Shown: positions 17,673 through 26,432, numbered from the stretch's first letter. The stretch: 64,000 bases of DNA from CAZIKB01 sp964539665 (GCA_964539665.1 CAZIKB010000012.1:12181-76180), one strand, 5' to 3'. Translations and numbers: made by a program. Notes: generated from the letters alone by a model not told the origin.

Positions 17673-17703
17673 AAACAAAACCCCGACTCAACATATCGGG
17701 GCT
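17673..17703 (-). terminator. Rho-independent terminator of the cold-shock gene
   Basis: Read on the minus strand: AAGCCCCGA, a 9-base loop, TCGGGG, then TTTTGTTT. The GC stem (17681-17686 with 17696-17701) followed by T's lies 37 bp after the cspA stop and before the next gene. Confidence 0.82.
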
Positions 17704-17738
17704 TGTAATTTTCTCAATTTGTTTTGCGATTGTTAGAG

Positions 17739-17939
17739 TTAAGTTCTAACCACTTTAGTAGCATGTAATCCCTTTTCACCTGAAATAGATTCAAATTGAA
17801 CTTCTGCGCCTTCCTGAAGAGTTTTATAGCCATCCATGTCTATGACTGAAAAATGGACAAAAACATCTTCGCCATTTTCAGTAATAATGAAACCGTAACC
17901 TTTGTTGTCGTTGAACCATTTAACTGTACCTTTATCCAT
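17739..17939 (-). CDS. Cold-shock protein (CspA family)
   Basis: 66 residues forming a single OB-fold cold-shock domain. Both RNA-binding motifs are present: RNP1 KGYGFIITE (13-21) and RNP2 VFVHFSVI (26-33), and the sequence begins with the usual MDKGTVKWFNDNKGYGFI. Such proteins bind single-stranded RNA and melt secondary structure. A strong Shine-Dalgarno (GGAGGAG) precedes the ATG. The gene is its own transcription unit, with a TTGACA-N17-TATATT promoter and a terminator. Confidence 0.96.
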   Translation of the reverse strand: MDKGTVKWFNDNKGYGFIITENGEDVFVHFSVIDMDGYKTLQEGAEVQFESISGEKGLHATKVVRT

Positions 17940-17983
17940 AACTTATCTCTCCTCCTCAAAATACATGTTAACAAAACTTTTAA

Positions 17984-18012
17984 AATATAACTAATTAATC
18001 AATTTATGTCAA
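17984..18012 (-). promoter_or_regulatory. Sigma70-type promoter of the cold-shock gene
   Basis: On the minus strand TTGACA (18012-18007), 17-base spacer, TATATT (17989-17984). Consensus -35 and 5 of 6 at -10. Leader is short, about 38 bases, unlike the long cspA leader of E. coli. Confidence 0.72.
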
Positions 18013-18084
18013 GAATTTTTTAAGAAATGGAATTTCCAAATTTATGAATGGATGCATTGCGGAAATATGAATATTAATATGAGT

Positions 18085-18750
18085 TTATTCCATACCCTCC
18101 AGAGCAGAAGCTTTTAGTCCTTTGATAGCCCGGGCAATATCTGGCGCTTTAAAAATTGCCGAGCCCGCAACCAGAACATTCGCACCAGCTCTAACAACCT
18201 TTGGTGCCGTTATTAAATCAATACCACCATCAACTTCCAGTAAAATAGTGTTGCCTGTCATTTTAATTAGATTTGTAATGCGTTGGATCTTGTCTATAGA
18301 CTGAGAAATAAAAGATTGCCCACCAAAACCAGGGTTCACACTCATTGCTAAAATAAGATCAAGATCATTTATCACATTTTCAATTACGTTGATTGGTGTA
18401 GCCGGATTCAGGGCTAAACCAGCTTTTGCCCCCGAATCTTTGATATAGTTCAAGGTTCTATTTAAATGGAAGGTAGCTTCTGCATGTACAGTTATTATAT
18501 CTGCACCTGCTTCAATAAATTGTTTTATATATTGGTCTGGATTCTCAATCATCAAATGTACATCTAAAGGCAGGCCAGCCACTCTTTTAACTGCTTCAAC
18601 TATGAGTGGACCAAATGTAATATTCGGCACAAAATGACCATCCATAACATCTAAATGCAGCCAATTTGCGCCGGCAGTTTCTGCAATATTGATTTGTTCT
18701 TTGAGGTTGACGAAATCAGCAGCCAGTAAAGAGGGGGCAATTTTTATCAT
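18085..18750 (-). CDS. rpe: Ribulose-phosphate 3-epimerase
   Basis: 221 residues, TIM-barrel epimerase converting ribulose-5-phosphate and xylulose-5-phosphate in the pentose phosphate pathway. Typical motifs are IAPSLLAADF at the N-terminus, the metal-binding WLHLDVMDGHFVPN, HLMI, SVNPGFGGQ with the phosphate-binding loop, and VDGGI followed by GANVLVAGSAIF. It is the last gene of the radA-to-rpe run and follows the PASTA gene by 3 bp. Confidence 0.97.
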   Translation of the reverse strand: MIKIAPSLLAADFVNLKEQINIAETAGANWLHLDVMDGHFVPNITFGPLIVEAVKRVAGLPLDVHLMIENPDQYIKQFIEAGADIITVHAEATFHLNRTLNYIKDSGAKAGLALNPATPINVIENVINDLDLILAMSVNPGFGGQSFISQSIDKIQRITNLIKMTGNTILLEVDGGIDLITAPKVVRAGANVLVAGSAIFKAPDIARAIKGLKASALEGME

Positions 18751-18753
18751 GTC

Positions 18754-19506
18754 TTATCTAAAATCCGATTTTTTGATTGTACTTACAATTAAATCTAATG
18801 TGTCACCATTAGCCACGTTTAATCCAGCTTTCAATGATTGTTCGATTACTGTATTGGGTAATAAATCATTGTTTAATTGATATCTAATTCTGCCAACTGT
18901 TAATCCTGACTTTTGAATTTCTCTTTTTGCGGTTTCCAATGTTTTACCAAAGACCGAAGGGACTGTGACATTTGCCACAGGTTCGCCTAAACTCACCGTA
19001 ATTTCAATTACTGTACTTGCTTTCACGAATGAATTATGTGCAACCGATTGATCCACAACTACCTTAGGCAACTCATTTGGGAGATATTTGTATTCACGTT
19101 CACCCAGGCGAAGTCCTATACTTTTCAATACTTCTTCGGCATTGTTTTCCGATAAGCCGCGTAAGTTGGGAACCTGAATTTCCCGTTCACCGACACTTAT
19201 GGTTAAATAAATTCGACGTCCCTTCTTAACTAACCTGTTCGGTCGGGGATTCTGCTCTACTACGTACCCAAATGGCAAATGGGCGTCATATTTTTCTCCT
19301 TGTTTAACAACTTCAAGCTCCTGCATTTCTAATAAATCTTTTGCAGTTTCAAATCGTTTGGCAATTACATTTGGCACTGCCAGAGCTTCACCATGTTTAG
19401 TATACCATGGCAAGATGATAAAATCAAAAAGAATAAATATTCCTATTAAAACGGCTGCTGTTGCTCCAAATAACAATAATAAACGTTTCGGATTAAATTT
19501 AAACAT
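18754..19506 (-). CDS. Membrane-anchored PASTA-domain protein (no kinase domain)
   Basis: 250 residues: a short basic N-terminus, one transmembrane helix (about residues 9-32) and three PASTA repeats in the periplasm (about 42-107, 109-177, 180-246), each with a V-P-[ND] start and a G-x-x-V terminal strand pattern. PASTA domains bind peptidoglycan or penicillin-binding partners. In Firmicutes the slot between rsmB and rpe holds the phosphatase-kinase pair PrpC/PrkC, whose kinase ends in PASTA repeats; here only the membrane-PASTA part exists. It sits 12 bp after rsmB and 3 bp before rpe. Function is probably cell-wall sensing or division; this is inference. Confidence 0.88.
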   Translation of the reverse strand: MFKFNPKRLLLLFGATAAVLIGIFILFDFIILPWYTKHGEALAVPNVIAKRFETAKDLLEMQELEVVKQGEKYDAHLPFGYVVEQNPRPNRLVKKGRRIYLTISVGEREIQVPNLRGLSENNAEEVLKSIGLRLGEREYKYLPNELPKVVVDQSVAHNSFVKASTVIEITVSLGEPVANVTVPSVFGKTLETAKREIQKSGLTVGRIRYQLNNDLLPNTVIEQSLKAGLNVANGDTLDLIVSTIKKSDFR

Positions 19507-19518
19507 TTGAATTATCTC

Positions 19519-20871
19519 TCATTTAGTTTTCATCAATTTAACTGCAAATACACCATCCATTTCATGTTCTGGAGGAAATGTCACCCAATATCCAGCAGGT
19601 GTGATAAAATATTCAGGAACACAATCAGTTTCATTTACTATCTGGAAATTTGAATGATCATTCAAAAACTCTTTTATTACCTCTTCGTTTTCTTCTGGTT
19701 CAAGCGTGCATGTGCTATACACTAGTATGCCCCCTTTTTTTAATAGAAGAGCCGCGCTCTCAAGAAGAGTTTTTTGAAGTTTTTTTATTTTGAATATATC
19801 ATCTAATTTTCGCTGCCAGCGTAAATCTGTTCGTTTTGATAAAACACCTGTGCCTGAACAGGGAGCGTCTAAAAGTACTTTATCCACTGAAGATAAAAAC
19901 ATTTTTGTACTATCTCCAACAATCGGTAGAATTGATCGAATTTTTAATCGATTGATATTTTCTTTTAACAGCGATATGCGTTTAAAATTTCGATCCACAG
20001 CGACAACTCTGCCATTATCTTCTATCAACTCAGCAATGTGGCAAGCCTTACCTCCCGGAGCGGCGCACATATCTAATATCACATCGCCCTTTTCTGGTTC
20101 CAAAAGCAAACTGGCTATGGCTGTACTTTCATCCTGTATTGAAAAAAAACCTTCACAAAAAGCAGATAATTTGGTAATATCCCGAGGCTTTGTTAACTTA
20201 ATAAAATCGTTAAAAAACTCAGATGGAGAAGCTTCAACACCAAAAGATTTAAATTCACCCAGAAGGGCTTCTCTTGTGGTTTTTTTTAAGTTAACACGCA
20301 CTGTGATATCAGGGCGGCGATTATTCCAGTCACACAGGCTTTTAGTGCTTTCAAGTCCGTATCGACCAAGCCATCTTTGAACTAACCATTTAGGATGGGA
20401 ATATCGAACACATAGCCCGGAAACCGGGTCTTTGTTTATTGCGGGTAATTGAATCGAATTCTCATTTCTTATATAGCTTCGAAGTATACCATTAACTTTA
20501 TTACCCCAAGCCTTCCCCCCTTCTTTTTTTGCAATTTCAACTCCTTCAGAAACAGCGGCGTATTTGGGTATCTTATTTAAAAATTTTAATTGGTATAAAC
20601 TTAACTCTAAAATACTTCTCAATTTAATCGGACTATTAAAATAGTCGCCTTTAAAATATTTGGCTAATAACCAGTCAAGTTGTCCACGCCAACGGATGGT
20701 ACCATTGACTAACTCAATCAGTAAAGACCTGTCTAATTGATTTAAGCTGTTTCGCTGAAATACTTCTGCCACGAGTTCATCTGAATAAATCCCATTTTCA
20801 AAAACTCCGGCCAAAATATCAACAGAAATTTGTCGGACCGAAGCATTATCGCTACTCAAATTTATCACCAA
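19519..20871 (-). CDS. rsmB: 16S rRNA m5C967 methyltransferase RsmB
   Basis: 450 residues: an N-terminal NusB-like RNA-binding domain (about 1-140), then a Rossmann methyltransferase. The SAM site is LDMCAAPGGKACHIAEL, followed by VVAVDRN. The DAPCSGTGVLSKRTDLRW motif holds one conserved cysteine and VYSTCTLEPEENEE the catalytic one. It methylates cytosine 967 of 16S rRNA. It overlaps fmt by 20 bp, the common fmt-rsmB order. Confidence 0.95.
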   Translation of the reverse strand: MVINLSSDNASVRQISVDILAGVFENGIYSDELVAEVFQRNSLNQLDRSLLIELVNGTIRWRGQLDWLLAKYFKGDYFNSPIKLRSILELSLYQLKFLNKIPKYAAVSEGVEIAKKEGGKAWGNKVNGILRSYIRNENSIQLPAINKDPVSGLCVRYSHPKWLVQRWLGRYGLESTKSLCDWNNRRPDITVRVNLKKTTREALLGEFKSFGVEASPSEFFNDFIKLTKPRDITKLSAFCEGFFSIQDESTAIASLLLEPEKGDVILDMCAAPGGKACHIAELIEDNGRVVAVDRNFKRISLLKENINRLKIRSILPIVGDSTKMFLSSVDKVLLDAPCSGTGVLSKRTDLRWQRKLDDIFKIKKLQKTLLESAALLLKKGGILVYSTCTLEPEENEEVIKEFLNDHSNFQIVNETDCVPEYFITPAGYWVTFPPEHEMDGVFAVKLMKTK

Positions 20872-21784
20872 CGTTTAATGCATGACCTGATAAATATTCC
20901 TTAATTTTCATTCGACGCTTTCCTTCTAACTGCAACTCCAAAATTTCCAGATTACCTGAACCCGCAGCTACTACCACACGGCCCTGTTTTGGTTCGATGA
21001 GTATTAGCTCGCCAGGAGGGCCAGTTGAACTTGATTTTTCCGAAAGAGCTGTAGCTATAATTTTAATAGTTTTACCTTGAAAATAACAAAAAGCTCCCGG
21101 CGAAGGATTTAATCCTCTGACTAAATTATGTATTTCAAAATTAGCTTGATGCCAATGTATTTTTGCTATTTCCCTTGTGAGCTTAGGCGCCTTAGTGACT
21201 TCGTCTGTTTGGTGACTTCTTGGAGGGCTTCCTTTTTCTATCAAGTCTATGGTGTCCAGTAATAATTCAGCGCCTGCGTGGGACAAGTTATCATGCAGCT
21301 CACCTGCCGTTTCATTATCCTTGATTCCAACTTTTTTTTGTAAAATTATGTCTCCGGTGTCTACTTTTTCCTGAATAAAAATAGTCGTTAATCCTGTTTC
21401 ATTCTCTCCATTTATTATTGCCCAGTTAATCGGTGCTGCACCCCGATAGTTTGGCAACAGGGATGCATGTAAATTTATTGTACCATCAGGAGGTATTTTA
21501 AATACCAGTGAAGGCAAAATGCGAAATGCCACCACAACAAAAAGCTGTGCCTCTAATGATCTGATTTCATGGATAAATTGTGAATCGAATAAATTTTCAG
21601 GTTGAAAAATGTGCAGATTTAAATCCAGCGCATTTTTTTTTATGGGGGAAAATTGAATTTTTAAACCACGACCAACAGGTTTATCAGGTGCAGTGACCAC
21701 GCCTGCCAATTCATGATGACTCAATGCCAAAGCTTTTAAACTGGCGACAGCAAATTCTGGTGTCCCTAAAAATAATATTTTCAT
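20852..21784 (-). CDS. fmt: Methionyl-tRNA formyltransferase
   Basis: 310 residues. N-terminal formyltransferase domain with FLGTPEFAVASLKAL, the DKPVGRG substrate loop and the folate/catalytic NLHASLLPNYRGAAPINWAIINGE. The C-terminal OB-fold domain binds the initiator tRNA. It formylates Met-tRNAfMet with 10-formyl-THF so translation can start. The start overlaps the def stop by 4 bp (ATGA). Confidence 0.97.
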   Translation of the reverse strand: MKILFLGTPEFAVASLKALALSHHELAGVVTAPDKPVGRGLKIQFSPIKKNALDLNLHIFQPENLFDSQFIHEIRSLEAQLFVVVAFRILPSLVFKIPPDGTINLHASLLPNYRGAAPINWAIINGENETGLTTIFIQEKVDTGDIILQKKVGIKDNETAGELHDNLSHAGAELLLDTIDLIEKGSPPRSHQTDEVTKAPKLTREIAKIHWHQANFEIHNLVRGLNPSPGAFCYFQGKTIKIIATALSEKSSSTGPPGELILIEPKQGRVVVAAGSGNLEILELQLEGKRRMKIKEYLSGHALNVGDKFE

Positions 21785-22329
21785 AAGACGCTTGCTGAGT
21801 CTGTGACTACAGGTGAATCAAAATTAAGACCTGCGGCTATTTTTTTTAATTTCTTCGATAACAGTTTTCTTTTTATTGGACTTATCCTATCAATAAATAA
21901 TATGCCATTCAGATGATCTAATTCATGCTGCAGAACTCTTGCGAGCAGACCTTCGCATTTTTCCTCATGCTCGGTGCCGGTTAAATCTTTATATTTAATA
22001 TGGATTGAATCTGGCCTGGGAACGTCATCGCGAATATCCGGAATACTCAAGCAGCCTTCTTCCATCGTTGATGCACCTTCTTCCTGCACAATGACGGGAT
22101 TGATATAAACCTTTGGCTTAGCGCCTTCTTCAATCAGGCCTAAATTTACAACACACAAGGCCTTAGATTCTGAAACCTGTGGCGCTGCAAGGCCAATCCC
22201 GTCTTCATCCTGCATAGTTTCAATCATATCCTTCGCTAAGGAATGGATAGATTCATCTATATTATTTATTGGCCGGGATTTAATCCGTAGCATTGAATGG
22301 CCATATTTTATTATATCACGAACCGCCAT
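21781..22329 (-). CDS. def: Peptide deformylase
   Basis: 182 residues. All three deformylase motifs are present: GIGLAAPQV (45-53), EGCLSIP with metal ligand C93, and QHELDHLNG with H135/E136/H139. It removes the formyl group from new proteins, the step after Fmt. The C-terminus has about 15 extra residues compared with E. coli. It overlaps yajC by 14 bp and fmt by 4 bp. Confidence 0.97.
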   Translation of the reverse strand: MAVRDIIKYGHSMLRIKSRPINNIDESIHSLAKDMIETMQDEDGIGLAAPQVSESKALCVVNLGLIEEGAKPKVYINPVIVQEEGASTMEEGCLSIPDIRDDVPRPDSIHIKYKDLTGTEHEEKCEGLLARVLQHELDHLNGILFIDRISPIKRKLLSKKLKKIAAGLNFDSPVVTDSASVL

Positions 22330-22642
22330 TATCTTTTCCTAATACACTGGCTACTGATGCGCGTGATATTTCTATTTTAACATTATCATCTATTTTTAAT
22401 AATAACGATTTTTCTTTTTCTTTTATGCCCGAAATAGTTCCATAAATACCGCCGGAAGTAATAATTTTGTCTCCTTTCTTTAGCGATTCAACCATAGCCT
22501 GATGTTTTTTTTGCTTTTTTGCCTGCGGTCTGAAAATTAAAAAATACATTATGGCAAAAATTAAAACCATTGGCAAAATAAAGCCTAGGTTACCTCCACT
22601 TTGCAATAAAAATAGCATTGTATTATACACTCCTGCCTCCAT
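22316..22642 (-). CDS. yajC: Preprotein translocase subunit YajC
   Basis: 108 residues: one membrane helix (about 14-37, NLGFILPMVLIFAIMYFLIF), the RPQAKKQKKHQAMVESLKKGDKIITSGGIYG motif and a small cytoplasmic C-terminal domain. YajC associates with SecDF. It follows tgt as in many bacteria, but secD and secF are not next to it here. The window shows only def after it. Confidence 0.93.
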   Translation of the reverse strand: MEAGVYNTMLFLLQSGGNLGFILPMVLIFAIMYFLIFRPQAKKQKKHQAMVESLKKGDKIITSGGIYGTISGIKEKEKSLLLKIDDNVKIEISRASVASVLGKDNGGS

Positions 22643-22686
22643 TCTTAAGTTTAATTATATATATTATTTATGTAATTATCCTATAG

Positions 22687-23826
22687 TTAGTGTTTGACAG
22701 ATTGATTTGAAACGTAATCATTTAAAAAATGATTTTTCCAGGTATTAAAAGTTCCATTAATAATAGATTCTCTCATCTTCGCGACCATGCTATGATAAAA
22801 ATAAAGATTATGAATACTACCTAATCTTAATCCTAAAATCTCATCTGCATGGAGTAAATGACGAATATAAGCTCGTGTAAAATTCATACAGGCATAGCAA
22901 CCGCATTTTTCATCAAGTGGGCGAAAATCTTCTTTATAAACAGCGTTTTTAACTCTTAAAGGTCCATTCCAGGTAAAGATGTGCCCTTTCCGGCCATTCC
23001 GCGTTGGGATAACACAATCAAACATATCAACGCCAATTGCAACTGCATTGACAAGATCATCGGGTTTGCCCATACCCATTAAATAGCGAGGTTTACCCTG
23101 GGGCAGAATAGAAGTACAATTCTCTGCGATATCGAATAAAATAGACTTTGGCTCTCCAATAGACAATCCGCCTATGGCATATCCTGGAAAATCCATATCT
23201 ACCAGTTTTTCAGCGCACATTTGCCGTAGTTGGTGGAACGTACTCCCTTGAACAATGGCGAATATTGACTGTTCGTAACCAAACTTCGGTTCTGAATTCT
23301 TAAACTTTAACAAGCAGCTATTTGCCCAATTTAATGTTCTTTCAACAGATTCTCCCGCATATTTTTCAGTACACGGATAGGGCGGGCATTCATCCAATAC
23401 CATCATAATATCTGTGCCCAGACTCATTTGTATTTCAACCGTACGCTCAGGAGTAAATTCATGATATGAGCCGTCATGATGAGATTGAAACACAACTCCG
23501 TCGTCATTAACTTTCCGCAAAGCTGCTAAACTGTAAACCTGAAAACCTCCACTGTCAGTCAAAATGGATTTTCCCCAATGAGCGAATTTGTGCAGACCGC
23601 CGGCTTTTTCGATAATTTCATGGCCGGGCCGCAAATACAGGTGATAGGTATTCCCAAGAATGATTTGACTGTTTACTTCTAAGAGCTCATGCGGGGATAA
23701 CGTTTTTACCGTACCCTGAGTTCCAACCGGCATGAAAACAGGCGTTTCGATTTGGCCGTGTGCTGTTTTCAGGATCCCTGCACGTGCTTTCGTGTGGGTA
23801 TCCTCTTTTAGAATCTGGAAATTCAA
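22687..23826 (-). CDS. tgt: Queuine/preQ1 tRNA-ribosyltransferase (tRNA-guanine transglycosylase)
   Basis: 379 residues. It swaps guanine-34 of GUN-anticodon tRNAs for preQ1. Seen: TPVFMPVGTQGTVK, LTDSGGFQVYSLA with the base-binding aspartate, GTDIMMVLDECPPYP, VQGSTFHQLR, AIGGLSIGEP, CVIPTRNGRKGHIFTWNG, and the zinc site CGCYACxNFTRAYIRHL plus the later H. Length is normal. It starts 2 bp after the radA stop. Confidence 0.97.
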   Translation of the reverse strand: MNFQILKEDTHTKARAGILKTAHGQIETPVFMPVGTQGTVKTLSPHELLEVNSQIILGNTYHLYLRPGHEIIEKAGGLHKFAHWGKSILTDSGGFQVYSLAALRKVNDDGVVFQSHHDGSYHEFTPERTVEIQMSLGTDIMMVLDECPPYPCTEKYAGESVERTLNWANSCLLKFKNSEPKFGYEQSIFAIVQGSTFHQLRQMCAEKLVDMDFPGYAIGGLSIGEPKSILFDIAENCTSILPQGKPRYLMGMGKPDDLVNAVAIGVDMFDCVIPTRNGRKGHIFTWNGPLRVKNAVYKEDFRPLDEKCGCYACMNFTRAYIRHLLHADEILGLRLGSIHNLYFYHSMVAKMRESIINGTFNTWKNHFLNDYVSNQSVKH

Positions 23827-23828
23827 GG

Positions 23829-25202
23829 TTATATCAAAATCTCTTCCAAGGCTTCTTCTGCCTTGTCAACTGACACTATTTTCAAAGAACTATTATGCTT
23901 CAATCCCTTTGAATTAAATTTAGGGATAACAACTTTTTTAAATCCTAACTTGGCGGCTTCGGCGATCCTTTTTTCAATTTGAGAAACCGCTCTGATTTCG
24001 CCACCTAATCCCACCTCACCAATTATTACTGCTCGGGGCTCAACGACCTGATCTTTAAAACTGGAAGCAATTGAACTCAGAATACCCAGGTCTGCAGATG
24101 GTTCATCGATTCTAACTCCCCCTGCAGCATTTACAAACACATCATGCGCACCTAATCGAAAACCGATGCGCTTTTCAAGTACAGCCAGGAGCAAAGTCAG
24201 GCGTTTGCTATCTATTCCAGTAGCCATTCTCTGCGGTAAGCCGTAACTTGTTGGGCTAACCAGAGCCTGTATTTCAACCAGAAAGGAACGCGTTCCCTCC
24301 AGAGTACAAATAACAGATGAACCTGATATATTTTCTTTTCTTTGTTCCAAAAATTGGGCAGATGGATTCTTGACTTCTGTCAGCCCACGGTCGGTCATTT
24401 CAAATACGCCTATTTCCCGGGTGGAACCAAATCGATTTTTCACGGTGCGAAGAATTCGATAGAAATGATCCCGGTCGCCTTCAAACTGTAACAGCACATC
24501 CACCATGTGCTCTAATACTTTAGGACCTGCAATGTAGCCTTCTTTGGTTACGTGCCCAACCAAGACAATAGGAATATTTTTCTTTTTAGCAATCTGTAAC
24601 AATTCCAAGGCACACTCGCGTACCTGACTGATACTGCCCGGTGAGCTTTCAAATGCGGGCTGATAAACCGTCTGAATGGAATCAACAATTACTAATTTGG
24701 GTTGAATCTTCTCAATCCAGTCCGTAATGCCATTGATGTCTGTTTCTGCTAAAATATATAAGTAATCTGAATTTATCCCGAGTCGTTGAGCACGGAGTTT
24801 TGTCTGGCTAACGGATTCTTCACCTGAAACAAACAAAACCGGAAAATTTTTATGAGATAATCCCGTAGCCTCCTGAAGCATTAATGTAGATTTTCCAATA
24901 CCGGGTTCTCCTCCCAGTAAAATGATGGAGCCCTTAATGATACCTCCGCCCAATACCCGGTTAAATTCCTGACTCTTTGCGCAGATTCTCGGTTGCTGGT
25001 CAAAAGATATTTGGGACAAATTTATCGGTTCAGATGATTCTTTAGATAGTTTGCCGCGATGATTTAGTTTTTGTGGCATAACTTCTTCGATAAAGCTATT
25101 CCAGGAATTGCACTCATTACAGTGCCCAAGCCACCGTAATGCAACATATCCACACGATTGGCAAGTGTATCTGATTTTTTCTTTTTTTGTTTTAACTGAC
25201 AA
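23829..25202 (-). CDS. radA: DNA repair protein RadA
   Basis: 457 residues. N-terminal C4 zinc finger (C14, C17, C28, C31), RecA-like ATPase with Walker A GGEPGIGKST, the RadA-specific KNRFGST motif, and a C-terminal Lon-protease-like domain with GGVRIDEPSADLGILSS. RadA promotes branch migration in recombinational repair. It is the first gene of a minus-strand run to rpe. A TTGACT-N17-TACTTT promoter lies 42 bp upstream. Confidence 0.97.
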   Translation of the reverse strand: MSVKTKKEKIRYTCQSCGYVALRWLGHCNECNSWNSFIEEVMPQKLNHRGKLSKESSEPINLSQISFDQQPRICAKSQEFNRVLGGGIIKGSIILLGGEPGIGKSTLMLQEATGLSHKNFPVLFVSGEESVSQTKLRAQRLGINSDYLYILAETDINGITDWIEKIQPKLVIVDSIQTVYQPAFESSPGSISQVRECALELLQIAKKKNIPIVLVGHVTKEGYIAGPKVLEHMVDVLLQFEGDRDHFYRILRTVKNRFGSTREIGVFEMTDRGLTEVKNPSAQFLEQRKENISGSSVICTLEGTRSFLVEIQALVSPTSYGLPQRMATGIDSKRLTLLLAVLEKRIGFRLGAHDVFVNAAGGVRIDEPSADLGILSSIASSFKDQVVEPRAVIIGEVGLGGEIRAVSQIEKRIAEAAKLGFKKVVIPKFNSKGLKHNSSLKIVSVDKAEEALEEILI

Positions 25203-25243
25203 TTTAAGCCGTCTTTATCAGGTTTTTCCTTATTGAGTTAAGC

Positions 25244-25272
25244 AAAGTATCAAATAATAAATAAAAAGTCAA
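25244..25272 (-). promoter_or_regulatory. Promoter of the radA operon
   Basis: Minus strand: TTGACT (25272-25267), 17-base spacer, TACTTT (25249-25244). Start near 25237, about 35 bases before the radA ATG. It is back to back with the plus-strand promoter at 25283. Confidence 0.55.
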
Positions 25273-25282
25273 GAATTAATTA

Positions 25283-25311
25283 TTGACAGTCTTCCAATGT
25301 TTTCATACATT
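25283..25311 (+). promoter_or_regulatory. Promoter of the small lipoprotein gene
   Basis: TTGACA (25283-25288), 17-base spacer, TACATT (25306-25311). Consensus -35, weaker -10. It would start transcription near 25318, about 20 bases before the ATG, with its -35 only 10 bp from that of radA. Confidence 0.5.
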
Positions 25312-25337
25312 TAGATAATTAAAATATTGTAAAACAA

Positions 25338-25712
25338 ATGGATGGCCATGTGATAAAACAATCCAAATTTACTTACATCATTCTCCCTCAATTATTATAT
25401 TTCGTCATTTATTTTTCAGCATGTTCAAATGAATCAAAATTGGAGATAATAGAGCCAGAATTATTTGCTAAAGTTTATATTGAAATGGTCCTGGTATCCC
25501 TGGACAGTACAGAAGGCGATTCTTTACAAAATTTGAACTTAGCTCTGGATAAATATAATGTAACTCGTGATAAATTTGAAGCGACCAGTACCTATTTTGA
25601 AAGCAGACCTGAAATTTGGTTAGAAGTTTTTACCAAAATTGAGGAAGAACTAAAAGAAATTGAAGCTGGTGATCAGAAGGAAGAATTAAAAACTGAGAGG
25701 AAGGAGAAATAG
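25338..25712 (+). CDS. Small lipoprotein, DUF4296-like
   Basis: 124 residues. A hydrophobic signal with basic residues ends in a lipobox YFSAC; C29 or nearby would be lipidated. The mature part has the pattern PELFAKVYIEMVLV, LDKYNVTRDKFEATSTYFESRPEIWLEVFTKIEEEL, which resembles DUF4296 proteins of Bacteroidetes and relatives (about 100-130 residues, one copy). The tail is lysine- and glutamate-rich. It is the only plus-strand gene between 7 and 45.8 kb and has its own promoter. Function unknown; likely an envelope lipoprotein. Confidence 0.7.
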   Translation: MDGHVIKQSKFTYIILPQLLYFVIYFSACSNESKLEIIEPELFAKVYIEMVLVSLDSTEGDSLQNLNLALDKYNVTRDKFEATSTYFESRPEIWLEVFTKIEEELKEIEAGDQKEELKTERKEK

Positions 25713-25913
25713 GTTATGTGAATACAAATCTATTTAATAAATTCGTGCTTGCGCAATAATGTTCCTTACGTTTCTCACGTATCTTTTTTCCTGTACTTAT
25801 AATAGAAAGATTTATTTGAAAATATTACAGAGCTAAATTCTCAAATCTGTTCTTTTCTTACGCCTGTCTCATATCTGCACACTGTTTCACATACAATCAG
25901 GAATATCTATTTG

Positions 25914-26175
25914 TTATAAACAAGGGCTGTATTTTCTGTTACTAATATTCAATAACTTACCTCGCATATTGAACAGCAACCATTGTGGCATTTTATTTGC
26001 TATTCTGCGAATGTTGTTAAAAAGCGGCTTGGATGTCTTCCATTTATCTTTTCTCAGACGTTGAAGCTTTGGTTAATAAAAACCAAATAAAATCCCTGAC
26101 AAAGAGAAATCCTTGTATATTTGTAAAATATTTTGATCTCCGTTCCAGCCATTTGACATAGCAACCTTGAGGAGG
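25914..26175 (-). pseudogene. Possible decayed protein-coding fragment
   Basis: Two overlapping minus-strand frames look protein-like. One runs from 26175 to a stop at 26044 (includes CYVKWLERRSKYFTNIQGF and FVRDFIWFLL). A second, shifted frame runs on to a stop at 25914 (includes RLRKDKWKTSKPLFNNI and IANKMPQWLLFNMRGKLL). They join smoothly if one base is gained or lost near 26080. Neither has a start codon with a ribosome site. This looks like the C-terminal remains of a basic, membrane-associated protein with a frameshift. I do not recognise the family. Confidence 0.3.
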
Positions 26176-26185
26176 TCAGTATAAA

Positions 26186-26235
26186 AGGGACTGACTTAAT
26201 TCTGCAAAGCACTACACCTTTGAGAGTCAGTCCCT
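26186..26235. repeat. Inverted repeat (terminator-like or small mobile relic)
   Basis: AGGGACTGACT (26186-26196) and AGTCAGTCCCT (26225-26235) form a perfect 11-bp inverted repeat with a 28-base spacer, with A's on the left and T's on the right. It could be a plus-strand terminator or the end of a decayed element. Confidence 0.5.
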
Positions 26236-26432
26236 ATTTTATTTTGCTCCATTTATACTCCAAATACAGCAAATTATTGGCTCAGAATTATTCACCACGA
26301 AAATACACACCACGGTGAAGCCATAAATTACAAATTATCAAATCTTAAATAAATCTCAAGATTCAATAATCAAAACCGTAAACAGCAGTCAAGGTAAGGA
26401 GTACCGCAAAATAATTTAGGACAACATAATTA

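Larger units (their letters stand above)
25713..26432. other. 720-bp region without an intact gene
   Basis: No full-length reading frame in either direction. It contains a possible decayed gene fragment on the minus strand (25914-26175), an 11-bp inverted repeat (26186-26235) and AT-rich filler before the hisS 3' end. The plus-strand TGGCAT-N5-TTGC at about 25986 resembles a sigma54 site but points at no gene. Confidence 0.6.

Noticed and set aside
19790..20380. 196-codon plus-strand frame.
   Set aside because: It is antisense to rsmB and has no ribosome site or recognisable protein.
25986..26000. TGGCAT-N5-TTGC, a near sigma54 site on the plus strand.
   Set aside because: No gene lies downstream on that strand, and it is inside the decayed fragment.
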